The position numbers and the translations under genes are program-made. A stretch of DNA of 64,000 bases, from contig NZ_JAQVBV010000001.1 in NCBI RefSeq assembly GCF_028690125.1, positions 310,001-374,000 on the forward strand, written 5' to 3'. The DNA is from Bacteroides sp. (GTDB lineage Bacteria; Bacteroidota; Bacteroidia; Bacteroidales; Bacteroidaceae). Position 1 is the stretch's first letter. The number at the start of each line of letters is the position of its first letter. Below the pieces are notes generated by a model, which worked only from the letters and a program-made list of their open reading frames with translations, had not been told where the DNA came from and searched no databases. Shown in pieces: positions 35,117-43,785 of the stretch.

Positions 35117-37513
35117 ATGAAGAATTACAGGTTCTTATTAGTGATTGGTGTATTGATTTTGGGATTAACACGACTGACAGCATCAGAGTATGAACGAGTG
35201 CGTTGCGCACCGCGTGTCCATGTCCCGGTGTGGCAATCCTTTGCCTTGGGTGATGTCGAATTGACCGGCAGTTATTTTAAGAAGGCGATGGATTTGCATA
35301 AAGAATACCTGCTTTCGTTGGAAGTAGACAGACTGATTCCTCACGTTCGGCGCGGGGTAGGTTTGCAAGGAAAAGGACAGAACTATGGTGGATGGGAGTA
35401 TCATGGTGGATGCAGTTATGCACATTATATGTCCGGTTGCGCCATGATGTACGCTGCTACGGGCGATAAAGCCTTTCTTGATAGGCTCAATTATATACTG
35501 AGTGAGCTCAAAGAGTGTCAGCGGAATACAGATGACGGTTGGTTCATTACCGGTAAAGATAATAAAGAAGGATTCTTACAGATGCTTCAGGGCAACGTTA
35601 CTCTGGGTAGCCCGGATGAAACGAAGCAACCCTGGAATTTTAACCGGAATGGTAATTCCTGGTACGGTATTCATAAAGTGCTGGCAGGTCTTAAGGATGC
35701 TTATTTATATGCCGGATGCACCCAGGCAAAGGAGATTCTACTTCCATTGGCAGACTTTGTTGCTCATATCGCATTGAATAGCAATTGTGATTTGTTTCAA
35801 AGTATGCTTAGTGTAGAGCAAGGTGGAATGAATGAAGTAATGACTGACGTTTATAGCATTACGGGAGATAAGAAATATCTTGAAACGGCCGAACGCTTTA
35901 ACCACATCAATGTAATCTATCCCACTGCCAACGGTGAAGATGTTCTTTTCGGTCGTCATGCCAACGACCAGATACCCAAGTTTGTGGGAGTTGCCCGCGA
36001 ATACGAATTTTCTTCCAACAACCTTTATTATAAAGCAGCACATAATTTCTGGGATATTGTGATTAACGATCATACGGTAGCTATCGGAGGAAATAGCTGT
36101 TGCGAACGTTTCGGACTTCCAGGGCAGGAGAGTAAGCGTCTGGACTTTACTTCTGCCGAAACTTGTAATACGTATAATATGTTGAAGCTGTCGCGCCAGC
36201 TCTTCATGCTCGATGGTGATTACAAATACCTTGACTATTACGAGCACGCACTGTACAATCATATATTGGCTTCACAAGACCCTGATATGCCGGGTTGTGT
36301 TACTTATTATACTTCGTTGTTGCCGGGTTCATTCAAGCAATACAGCACACCGTTCGATTCATTCTGGTGCTGTGTGGGCACAGGTATGGAGAATCATGCT
36401 AAATATGCTGAGTCTGTGTATTTCAAAGATGGGCAGGATTTACTGGTTAATCTATACATCCCTTCACATCTGAATTGGAAAGAGAAAGGGATGCAGGTTA
36501 CTTTGGACACACGTTTCCCCGAATCGGATACGATTTCTATCCGCATTGATCAGAAGGGAGACTATACAGGCTCTCTACTGTTCCGCTATCCCGGTTGGGT
36601 AAATGGCAATGCAACAGTGTTGCTGAATGGCAAACCTACAAACGTCGAAGCTTATAAGGGAAGCTATATCCGTCTGCTCACTCCTGTTGAGACAGGCGAT
36701 AATATAACACTAGTTTTTGCCAGAAGTCTCCATCTAGATTATTCAAAAGACGAACCTCATTTCGGCTCCATCATGTATGGTCCTCTGGTGTTGGCAGGTG
36801 GATTGGGTAAGGAGAATATGCCCGAAGACCGTGTGAGTGATAACCGTACTTGCCGCGAGTCTGTTCCGGCAAAGAATATTCCTATGCTGGTAGGTTCATT
36901 AGCCGATTTGGATAGTTGGATTCAATGTTCCTCCAAACACCCTCTGCGCTTCACTGTGAAAAATGGAGGAGGTGAATCGGCTGTGGAATTGATCCCTTAT
37001 TTCCAGATGCACCACCAACGGTATACTGTATACTGGAAGATCTATTCGCCCGACGAGTTTGCTTATCGTACCCGTTCGCTGACCGATGTAGTGAAGATAG
37101 GAGATGATAAAGACGAAAAGCTCCATAAATTACAAGGAAAGAATGACTCCATCTACTGGCACGATTTCTTTTGGGCGAAGAATGCGCAATATCGTATGGC
37201 TAAAGATGCCGGATGGTTCTCTTATACTCTACGCATCGACAAGAAAGAACAGAAACCCTATCAGCTGATTTGCCGTTTCTGGGGTGATGAGGCTGCAGAC
37301 AAAAAGTTTGATATTCTGATTGATGGTAACTATCTGCGTACGGTTTGTCTGGACAGAAAGCTCTATCTTACATATGTGGATGATATATATCCTATCCCGG
37401 CAGAATGGACCCGTGGGAAAGATAAAGTGAATGTAACTTTCCGTGCCGCAGAAGGAAAGACAGCGGGAGGCTTGTATGAACTGAAGATTACTTCGGATAC
37501 CGATTACAGATAA
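35117..37513 (+). CDS. GH127-family (DUF1680) beta-L-arabinofuranosidase-like protein
   Basis: A 798-residue secreted protein with a signal peptide (residues 1-23). The (alpha/alpha)6 domain carries the GH127 signature: ETCNTYNM (Glu about 348, Cys about 350) and FWCCVGTGMEN (Cys about 416-417), the residues that hold zinc and act as the Cys nucleophile in GH127. Beta domains follow from about 450. Activity on beta-L-arabinofuranosides is the family's role; the actual substrate is unknown. The start MKNYRFLL at 35117 is preferred to an in-frame ATG 30 bases upstream. A truncated AraC remnant ends just upstream. Confidence 0.85.
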   Translation: MKNYRFLLVIGVLILGLTRLTASEYERVRCAPRVHVPVWQSFALGDVELTGSYFKKAMDLHKEYLLSLEVDRLIPHVRRGVGLQGKGQNYGGWEYHGGCSYAHYMSGCAMMYAATGDKAFLDRLNYILSELKECQRNTDDGWFITGKDNKEGFLQMLQGNVTLGSPDETKQPWNFNRNGNSWYGIHKVLAGLKDAYLYAGCTQAKEILLPLADFVAHIALNSNCDLFQSMLSVEQGGMNEVMTDVYSITGDKKYLETAERFNHINVIYPTANGEDVLFGRHANDQIPKFVGVAREYEFSSNNLYYKAAHNFWDIVINDHTVAIGGNSCCERFGLPGQESKRLDFTSAETCNTYNMLKLSRQLFMLDGDYKYLDYYEHALYNHILASQDPDMPGCVTYYTSLLPGSFKQYSTPFDSFWCCVGTGMENHAKYAESVYFKDGQDLLVNLYIPSHLNWKEKGMQVTLDTRFPESDTISIRIDQKGDYTGSLLFRYPGWVNGNATVLLNGKPTNVEAYKGSYIRLLTPVETGDNITLVFARSLHLDYSKDEPHFGSIMYGPLVLAGGLGKENMPEDRVSDNRTCRESVPAKNIPMLVGSLADLDSWIQCSSKHPLRFTVKNGGGESAVELIPYFQMHHQRYTVYWKIYSPDEFAYRTRSLTDVVKIGDDKDEKLHKLQGKNDSIYWHDFFWAKNAQYRMAKDAGWFSYTLRIDKKEQKPYQLICRFWGDEAADKKFDILIDGNYLRTVCLDRKLYLTYVDDIYPIPAEWTRGKDKVNVTFRAAEGKTAGGLYELKITSDTDYR

Positions 37514-37740
37514 TCGTTTTTCAGCTTTAAATAGGTGAAATTTGTTGGCAAAGCTTGTTTGATATGATGGGTATATAGATCTAACATATTGTCAGTATGT
37601 TGGCTAACTATTGCCAACGTGTAGATTAATATATACTTTAAATGCATAAATGCTATGTATTTATCAGATTTCCTGCTTTTTAAATGTATATATATGCTTT
37701 TTGTCCTATCGGTTTATTCTATTTATTCGTTTTTGTAAAT

Positions 37741-37765
37741 ATCATCCGTTAAACTAACGGATGAT
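37741..37765. terminator. hairpin between convergent GH127 and GxGYxYP-type genes
   Basis: ATCATCCGTTA (37741-37751) and TAACGGATGAT (37755-37765) are perfect 11-bp arms with a three-base loop. No long T-run follows. It lies between two convergent stops. Confidence 0.6.
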
Positions 37766-37812
37766 ATGATATCTTTCTGATTGAATAAATCGTTATTTAT
37801 ATCTATTTGTTG

Positions 37813-39903
37813 CTAGCTTCCGGAGATTCTTCCGTATATCTCTATGTCTCCTATACGAGCAGTCCCATCTTCACCGGCATCTTGTATTTGCAGACGAACG
37901 TATCTTCCTTTCGCCGGAGTAATATCAACATCTGTCACAGACGCAGTATTATTCTTCTGAGTATCCACGTATGTCCATTTTTTACCGTCCTGGCTAACTT
38001 CCATCGTAAAAGAACTTGTATTCAGTTGTTTTGGCATCCCGGCATTTTCTGCATGACGCACTACATAACGGCTGATTAAATACTGCTCTTTAAAGTCAAA
38101 TTGTATCCATGCTTCATTCCCTTTCTCTTTGGAAATCCAGATATGTCCTTCACCGTGGGTTCCATCAGCTGCAGTCTTCACATTTGTAGTAGTACTGCTG
38201 GACGTGATTTTCATCTTGGGAGAAAGAGTCAGATTGAAAGGCAGATTATTTGCCTGATTATAGAGGTTGAAAAAGTGATCGCCGCGGCAGATTACAATAT
38301 TTCCCGGTGATAACTCTTCCAATTGTTTTTTCAAAGCGACGATGTTATCAGGTCCCATCTTCCAGGATTCGCCTTGAGCTGAAAGAAAGATTGGTTTGGA
38401 ACCGTCAAATTTGGCTATCTGATCTTTCCAGAAAGAGTAGATAACATCGACTCCGCTTGCGTAACAGGGAAGGTTAGGCACAAATGCCAATTGATGGTTC
38501 TGGATGTAGGCCGGTACTTTGTAAGGACGACGTTCCCAGTCTTGTTGCGTAAGACCATACAGGTAACGACAGTTTTGGGCGTATGCACTCATCTGTTCCT
38601 GGTTTACTTCATCCCAGATGGTGATGACACGTAATCCGCTTTTTTCCAGATATTGTTGTGTCAGCTTTGCGTAAGGAGTAAAGTCGGCTCCCGAAGTGGC
38701 ATTCCATAAGTAGTTGTGTGCATCATAGATCAGCGAATAACCCATCCCGGAGGGACCTGATGCAAAGAAATCATTCGGCGTAGCTGTTTTGTAATAATGG
38801 TTAAGAAGTCCGGGACCGAAGTCTACCAATCCCGGGCTGATAGTCCAGTTGATGGGGATACTGCCTCTTCCTGCTTTGTCCCATAGTTCGGACATGGCGT
38901 GTTGGCAATACTGTACGTTATCGCCATCACTTAAGTAGATAGCCAGATAAATCTTATTCTCCAGTTCCGGCATCTTGGGAACTTCCGGATATTGAATCTG
39001 TTGCTGCATTCCTGCATATACAGTAGCATTCTCATAAAAATCAGATGGAATGGTAGAGAGTCCGTATTCTGTCGCCAGTCCTATTCCCGAACGTTCTTCG
39101 GCATACCAGCCCGTGATAATGCTTTCACCCGGTTTCATTGTTTTCAGGAACTTGCGTAGTACGGTATTTTCTTGCCATTCGCGTGGGTCCAGCCAGACGA
39201 TTGCAGCTCCTGAAGCGATGGCCAGGTCGCGTACAAATCCCCGTTGAGGCGGTAAACTAACTAATAGACGATGAGTGCATTTATTCCGGTAATTCTGAAA
39301 CATATATTCATAAATCTCAGTTGCTTTGGTGTAAGGCAGTTTTGTGAAATCTGCTATAATGGGCAACTGAATACCTTGCTCCTTCAACCGGTCATATAGT
39401 TGGGTTGTTACAGGAATCGCATTTTCCAGTCCGGCTACGGTAGAAGCCAGATTCAGATAATGATCACTTTTCGTCCGATCGTATAAAATGACTCCTTTCA
39501 ATTCGTTTTTATATTTGTCTACCAGTTTCAAGCATTCGGTAGTTTCAAATTCATGAATAGACAGATTGAGTATCTTCGGCCATTTGTATTTACCTTCACT
39601 GAAGTGTTCGAACAGGAAAATACGCGGCTGTTTTTTGTTTACCACTCCTTGCAGTGACAGTAACATTGTTTTTTCTTCTACCGGAAGTTTGGCTTGTCTA
39701 AGATCAAATCCATCCAGTTGTGATGCAGGAGTGGCGAAATGAGGCAACGCTTGTCCGTTTGGCCAGTAGATCCCACTGTCTACTATTTGTTGTGGACTAG
39801 TAGGAATGTGTTGGTTGATTCCCTGTTGTGCATATAATCCGGAGATTGATACAAAAAGCGAACTGACCAATAACATGGATTTTTGTAAGAGAGTCGTTCT
39901 CAT
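37813..39903 (-). CDS. GxGYxYP-type putative glycosidase with C-terminal F5/8 type C domain
   Basis: A 696-residue secreted protein with a signal peptide ending near LYAQQG. Residues about 30-550 match the GxGYxYP-family putative glycoside hydrolase, with ASQLDGFDLRQAKLP, LYLSDGDNVQY-like AIYLSDGDNVQYCQH, and WTISPGLVDFGPGLL; the eponymous motif reads GMGYSLIYDAHN, so the final Tyr-Pro is replaced. Residues about 560-696 form an F5/8 type C (CBM32-like) sandwich with FTMEVSQDGKKWTYVDT and GRYVRLQI. A substrate is not known. Confidence 0.8.
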   Translation of the reverse strand: MRTTLLQKSMLLVSSLFVSISGLYAQQGINQHIPTSPQQIVDSGIYWPNGQALPHFATPASQLDGFDLRQAKLPVEEKTMLLSLQGVVNKKQPRIFLFEHFSEGKYKWPKILNLSIHEFETTECLKLVDKYKNELKGVILYDRTKSDHYLNLASTVAGLENAIPVTTQLYDRLKEQGIQLPIIADFTKLPYTKATEIYEYMFQNYRNKCTHRLLVSLPPQRGFVRDLAIASGAAIVWLDPREWQENTVLRKFLKTMKPGESIITGWYAEERSGIGLATEYGLSTIPSDFYENATVYAGMQQQIQYPEVPKMPELENKIYLAIYLSDGDNVQYCQHAMSELWDKAGRGSIPINWTISPGLVDFGPGLLNHYYKTATPNDFFASGPSGMGYSLIYDAHNYLWNATSGADFTPYAKLTQQYLEKSGLRVITIWDEVNQEQMSAYAQNCRYLYGLTQQDWERRPYKVPAYIQNHQLAFVPNLPCYASGVDVIYSFWKDQIAKFDGSKPIFLSAQGESWKMGPDNIVALKKQLEELSPGNIVICRGDHFFNLYNQANNLPFNLTLSPKMKITSSSTTTNVKTAADGTHGEGHIWISKEKGNEAWIQFDFKEQYLISRYVVRHAENAGMPKQLNTSSFTMEVSQDGKKWTYVDTQKNNTASVTDVDITPAKGRYVRLQIQDAGEDGTARIGDIEIYGRISGS

Positions 39904-39999
39904 GTGTTTTTATGGATAAATAGTTGAATAATCAGGTGAGGCAATTGTCTGATCTCATTAAAAAGCGGTCTCCTTCTTTGTCTGAAAGATAGGAACCGT

Positions 40000-40146
40000 C
40001 TACTGCACAGAATAGGCTATGTAGGTATCTTTCGTTTTATCACCGTTTCTTGGAGAGTCGGGTAAATTCTCATTATCGTTGCAACTGGTCCATATCAAGG
40101 TACAGAGCATTAATAATAGTAGTTGGTGAAGTCTTTTTGTTTTCAT
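40000..40146 (-). CDS. short lipoprotein, possibly a truncated gene
   Basis: A 48-codon frame starting MKTKRLHQLLLLMLCTLIWT with lipobox WTSC and a short acidic tail ending IAYSVQ. The next frame after the stop is also open (VDGSYLSDKEGDRFLMRSDN), so a one-base shift could have cut a longer gene. It is upstream of and in the same direction as the GxGYxYP-type gene, with 96 bases between them. I do not recognise it. Confidence 0.45.
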   Translation of the reverse strand: MKTKRLHQLLLLMLCTLIWTSCNDNENLPDSPRNGDKTKDTYIAYSVQ

Positions 40147-40203
40147 GTCATTTAAAGGTTTTAGGTAAGGGATATGATGAAGAACTATGAGTATTTTGTG
40201 TTT

Positions 40204-40250
40204 TTAGATACGGATTACATGGTTCTGAAATCCACGTAATCCGTATCTAA
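40204..40250. repeat. ACGGATTAC inverted repeat downstream of lgt
   Basis: Arms TTAGATACGGATTACATGG (40204-40222) and its near-complement (40232-40250), one mismatch, 9-base loop. It belongs to the same family as 4637-4710 and lies 31 bases after the lgt stop on its strand, so it may act as terminator. Confidence 0.65.
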
Positions 40251-40280
40251 GTATTTAGTATCTTTATCAATCAGTGTGTT

Positions 40281-41111
40281 TTAGTTCTTTTTCTGATAGA
40301 AGAACATAAAATAAAGTCCTATAATAATAAAGGGAACGCTTAACCATTGTCCCATATTGAACATCATGTTATCTTCAAACTTTTCTTGATTTTCTTTCAC
40401 AAATTCGATAAAGAAACGGAAAGTGAAGATATAAGTCAGGCAAAGCCCGAAGAAGAAGCCCCGATGTAACTTTTTGCTATAGTTTTTATAAAGGAAAATC
40501 ATGATAAAGAACAGAATGAGATATGCAATGGCCTCGTAGAGTTGTCCCGGATGGCGGGGTAGCATATCAATCCGTTCGAAGACGAATGCCCAAGGCAGAT
40601 CTGTCGGCTTGCCGATGATTTCAGAGTTCATCAGGTTTGCTAGGCGGATAAAGCAAGCTGTAATCGGAGTAGCAACGGCAATCATGTCTACTACATCCAT
40701 GTAGTGCATTTTCATTTTGCGGCAATACATCCATAAGGCGATCATTAAACCAAGTGTTCCTCCATGACTGGCAAGTCCTTCATAGCCTGTGAACTTCCAT
40801 CCACCGGGTATAAACTTAATAGGCAGTAGCATTTCTATGAAACCTTTTCCACTTGTCAGATACTGTCCCGGGTCATAAAACAAGCAATGTCCCAAGCGTG
40901 CGCCAATCAGAATACCAAAGAAACAATAAAAGAAAAGAGGCTCAAATTTTTTCTCGTCTATCTTTTTATCCCGGTATTGGTAACGGACAATAAAGTAAGC
41001 TAAGAAAATTCCTATGGCCCATAATATTCCGTAGTAACGGATAGAGATTCCTCCCAGATGGAGTAGTTCGGGATTCGGGTTCCAGTTGATAGATAGTAGG
41101 ATGTTATTCAT
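40281..41111 (-). CDS. lgt: prolipoprotein diacylglyceryl transferase
   Basis: A 276-residue inner-membrane enzyme with about seven hydrophobic segments that transfers diacylglycerol from phosphatidylglycerol to the lipobox Cys, the first step of lipoprotein maturation. Motifs: [29 protein letters not shown] (catalytic His/Gly region), [19 protein letters not shown] and [10 protein letters not shown]. Many lipoproteins encoded in this window depend on it. It follows the PanE-like gene by 27 bases. Confidence 0.97.
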   Translation of the reverse strand: MNNILLSINWNPNPELLHLGGISIRYYGILWAIGIFLAYFIVRYQYRDKKIDEKKFEPLFFYCFFGILIGARLGHCLFYDPGQYLTSGKGFIEMLLPIKFIPGGWKFTGYEGLASHGGTLGLMIALWMYCRKMKMHYMDVVDMIAVATPITACFIRLANLMNSEIIGKPTDLPWAFVFERIDMLPRHPGQLYEAIAYLILFFIMIFLYKNYSKKLHRGFFFGLCLTYIFTFRFFIEFVKENQEKFEDNMMFNMGQWLSVPFIIIGLYFMFFYQKKN

Positions 41112-41138
41112 ATTGGATAATGGTTTACGGTTTTACAA

Positions 41139-42050
41139 TTAGTGTTTAGTGAATTTCTGGGCAACCATCCGGTAAGTGGGGATATCCACTCCTTGCTCTT
41201 CCGCTGTTGCAATCATATCGAATAATAAGCCTTGTATTTCTGACTCATGTCCCTTTGCCAAGTCCTTTTGCATGGAAGCTGTACTTTCGGGATCAAGTTT
41301 ATCAATGACTTTCAAGTTATAGCTTATGGGGTCTTCGGGAAACTCAATTCCTAACTTACGACCTAATTCTGCACTTTCTCCGGAAAGTCCGATGAAAGTA
41401 TCTCTTACTTTTCCCGGTTTCTGCACTTCTCCCATAGGTACGTCAAAATAAGCTCCAGTTAGTGCCATTGCCGAGATAAACGACCATTTAATGAATGTAT
41501 CTCGATTGATATCCGGAGAAATCTCTGCTTTGATTCCACTCTCCTGAAGGTCTTTTTGTATAGCTTCTAAAATGCCCGGAGCAATTTTGGCCCCTTTATG
41601 GGCTCCATAAACCAAACGGAATATTTTCCCCATTTGAGTGATTTCTCCCGTACCGGAAACAAATCCGACAATGTAGATGCAACCGTCAAGTACCGTTACA
41701 TCCGGAACCAAGTGTTGGATTCGTGGTCCTGTACCATAGACGTTCAGAATAGGTATGACCACGGTTTGTTTGTGAGAGGCTCTTTTGATAAGTTCTGTAA
41801 TAGAATCGACAGAATAACCTTTGACACAGACAAAGATTACATCCACTTTTCCGTTGAATTCTTCTGCAGTAGTTGCCGGAATTGTAAGTGTATGTTTCCC
41901 CTTTAGGTCTGAATTTAGTTTTAGACCATTTGTTTGTATAGATTGTAGATGAGCACCACGGGCTATACAAGTAACATCTTTTCCGGCAAGCGAGATAAAT
42001 CCGGCAATACTGCCTCCGACGCCTCCGGTTCCTGCAATGAGATATTTCAT
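41139..42050 (-). CDS. panE: 2-dehydropantoate 2-reductase (ketopantoate reductase)
   Basis: A 303-residue NADPH-dependent reductase of the ApbA/PanE family. N-terminal Rossmann motif AGTGGVGGSIAGFISLAG, then VTCIARGAHLQSIQTNGLKL, and the C-terminal helical domain with the conserved DTFIKWSFISAMALTGAYFD region (active-site Lys/Ser/Asn area). It makes pantoate for pantothenate and CoA. The PanE-like family also includes related reductases, so the symbol is likely but not certain. It begins 157 bases after ychF ends; a degraded repeat lies between. Confidence 0.8.
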   Translation of the reverse strand: MKYLIAGTGGVGGSIAGFISLAGKDVTCIARGAHLQSIQTNGLKLNSDLKGKHTLTIPATTAEEFNGKVDVIFVCVKGYSVDSITELIKRASHKQTVVIPILNVYGTGPRIQHLVPDVTVLDGCIYIVGFVSGTGEITQMGKIFRLVYGAHKGAKIAPGILEAIQKDLQESGIKAEISPDINRDTFIKWSFISAMALTGAYFDVPMGEVQKPGKVRDTFIGLSGESAELGRKLGIEFPEDPISYNLKVIDKLDPESTASMQKDLAKGHESEIQGLLFDMIATAEEQGVDIPTYRMVAQKFTKH

Positions 42051-42136
42051 AATAAATGAAGAATAAAAAATGAGAGTATATCAAAAGTCAGATAACCCAT
42101 CAGCTTGGACTCTCTGAAACAGATCTTAAAATTGAA

Positions 42137-42166
42137 AATCCGCGTTATCTGCGTTATCCGTATTTA
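42137..42166. repeat. decayed single arm of the GGATTAC repeat family
   Basis: AATCCGCGTTATCTGCGTTA followed by TCCGTATTTA resembles one arm of the repeats at 4637 and 40204, but no good partner arm is found. Between ychF and panE. Confidence 0.4.
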
Positions 42167-42207
42167 AAAGATAGTTTCGACTTTCGGTGCGTCCTCATTT
42201 TAAGTTA

Positions 42208-43311
42208 TTAAACATTAAAACGGAAATGCATGATATCTCCATCCTGCACAACATATTCCTTTCCTTCTACGCCCAGCTTGCCCGCTTCTTTCACAGCAGC
42301 TTCCGAACCGTAGTTGATAAAGTCTTCGTATTTGATTACTTCCGCACGGATAAATCCTTTCTCGAAGTCTGTATGAATCACTCCCGCACATAGTGGAGCC
42401 TTCCAGCCTTTTTCGTAAGTCCAGGCACGTACTTCCTGTACTCCGGCTGTAAAGTAAGTCTCGAGATTCAGTAGCTTATAGGCCGATTTGATAAGACGTG
42501 CCACACCCGATTCTTCCAGTCCTACTTCGGCAAGGAACAGCTGGCGGTCTTCATACGTCTCAAGTTCGGCGATATCAGCCTCTGTCTTGGCAGCTACAAT
42601 CAGAATTTCAGCATTCTCATTTTTCACTGCTTCGCGTACCATGTCTACATATTTGTTACCATTCACTGCACTGGCTTCGTCTACGTTACAAACGTACATC
42701 ACAGGTTTGCTGGTTAGTAGAAACAGCTCATGTGCAATCTTCTGTTCATCTTTAGTTTCGAAAGTTACAGTACGGGCAGACTTGCCTTGCTCAAGAGCAT
42801 TTTTGTATTGAATAAGGACATCGTAAGCCTGTTTGGCAGCTTTGTCACCACCAGTCTGTGCCTGCTTTTGTACTTTCTGAATACGACTTTCAATCGTTTC
42901 CAAGTCCTTTAATTGAAGTTCGTAGTCGATAATTTCTTTGTCACGGATCGGGTTTATACTTCCGTCTACATGAGTTACATTATCGTCGTCAAAGCAACGG
43001 AGTACATGGATGATAGCATCTGTTTCACGAATATTAGCGAGGAATTTATTTCCCAGACCTTCTCCTTTGCTGGCACCTTTCACCAGTCCGGCAATATCCA
43101 CGATTTCTACGGTAGTAGGAACAATACGTTGAGGATGAACCAGTTCTGCCAATGCATTCAAACGCTCATCGGGAACAGTGATTACGCCTACATTCGGTTC
43201 GATTGTACAAAAAGGGAAATTTGCCGCTTGCGCTTTTGCATTCGACAAACAGTTGAAAAGAGTCGATTTACCCACGTTCGGTAGTCCGACAATACCACAT
43301 TGCAATGCCAT
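42208..43311 (-). CDS. ychF: YchF/OLA1-type ATP/GTP-binding translation factor
   Basis: A 367-residue Obg-family P-loop protein. G1 motif GLPNVGKS (residues 8-15), switch [13 protein letters not shown]3 [20 protein letters not shown], an altered NVDEAS G4 as in YchF (ATP-preferring) and a C-terminal TGS domain ([26 protein letters not shown]). It binds ribosomes and is linked to stress response. Normal length. A -7 box is 82 bases upstream. Confidence 0.95.
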   Translation of the reverse strand: MALQCGIVGLPNVGKSTLFNCLSNAKAQAANFPFCTIEPNVGVITVPDERLNALAELVHPQRIVPTTVEIVDIAGLVKGASKGEGLGNKFLANIRETDAIIHVLRCFDDDNVTHVDGSINPIRDKEIIDYELQLKDLETIESRIQKVQKQAQTGGDKAAKQAYDVLIQYKNALEQGKSARTVTFETKDEQKIAHELFLLTSKPVMYVCNVDEASAVNGNKYVDMVREAVKNENAEILIVAAKTEADIAELETYEDRQLFLAEVGLEESGVARLIKSAYKLLNLETYFTAGVQEVRAWTYEKGWKAPLCAGVIHTDFEKGFIRAEVIKYEDFINYGSEAAVKEAGKLGVEGKEYVVQDGDIMHFRFNV

Positions 43312-43392
43312 AATATCTAAATCTATTATTTATAATCAACCAATTATTTGTTTGGTTGAGATCTATTATTCTTATTCACTTGTATAAGTGCA

Positions 43393-43400
43393 CAAAGATA
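43393..43400 (-). promoter_or_regulatory. possible -7 box of ychF
   Basis: CAAAGATA reads TATCTTTG leftward, a perfect -7 box. No matching -33 box was seen. Confidence 0.4.
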
Positions 43401-43619
43401 ATGCTTACTAACCGAATTTACCCCAATTCTGTTGAACAAAATAAGTTTGTTTATTAGAAAACAACTTTTGAACCGGTAAAGAATCTTGGTATGATTTCTG
43501 AATTAATGCAGTAGAATATCATATTTTGTAATACAGTATACTACCATGTTAATTATATATTTATAATGATTCCGGGTATGGGCTGAGATTAAGCAGTTGG
43601 TGGTATGATATAAAGAAAG

Positions 43620-43650
43620 AGGATACTCGTGGGGAACAAGAGTATCCTCG
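43620..43650 (-). terminator. hairpin downstream of the DUF4988 lipoprotein gene
   Basis: GAGGATACTC (43620-43629) pairs perfectly with GAGTATCCTC (43641-43650), 11-base loop, followed leftward by TTTCTTT. It fits a terminator for leftward transcription. Confidence 0.65.
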
Positions 43651-43718
43651 GTAAAGAGTAAGTTATAAAGTCTGGGCTTTCACAAGAACAGACTTATACT
43701 CTTTGAAGTTTTAATTTG

Positions 43719-43754
43719 GAAGGGTATTGTTTTTACTGATACCCTTCATTTTTT
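43719..43754. terminator. second hairpin after the DUF4988 gene
   Basis: GAAGGGTAT (43719-43727) pairs with ATACCCTTC (43739-43747), followed rightward by six T. It reads best as a rightward terminator, perhaps guarding the gene against antisense transcription. A third small hairpin CGGCAT-TTA-TGCCG is at 43764-43777. Confidence 0.55.
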
Positions 43755-43785
43755 ATCATAAACCGGCATTTATGCCGATTTAGTG

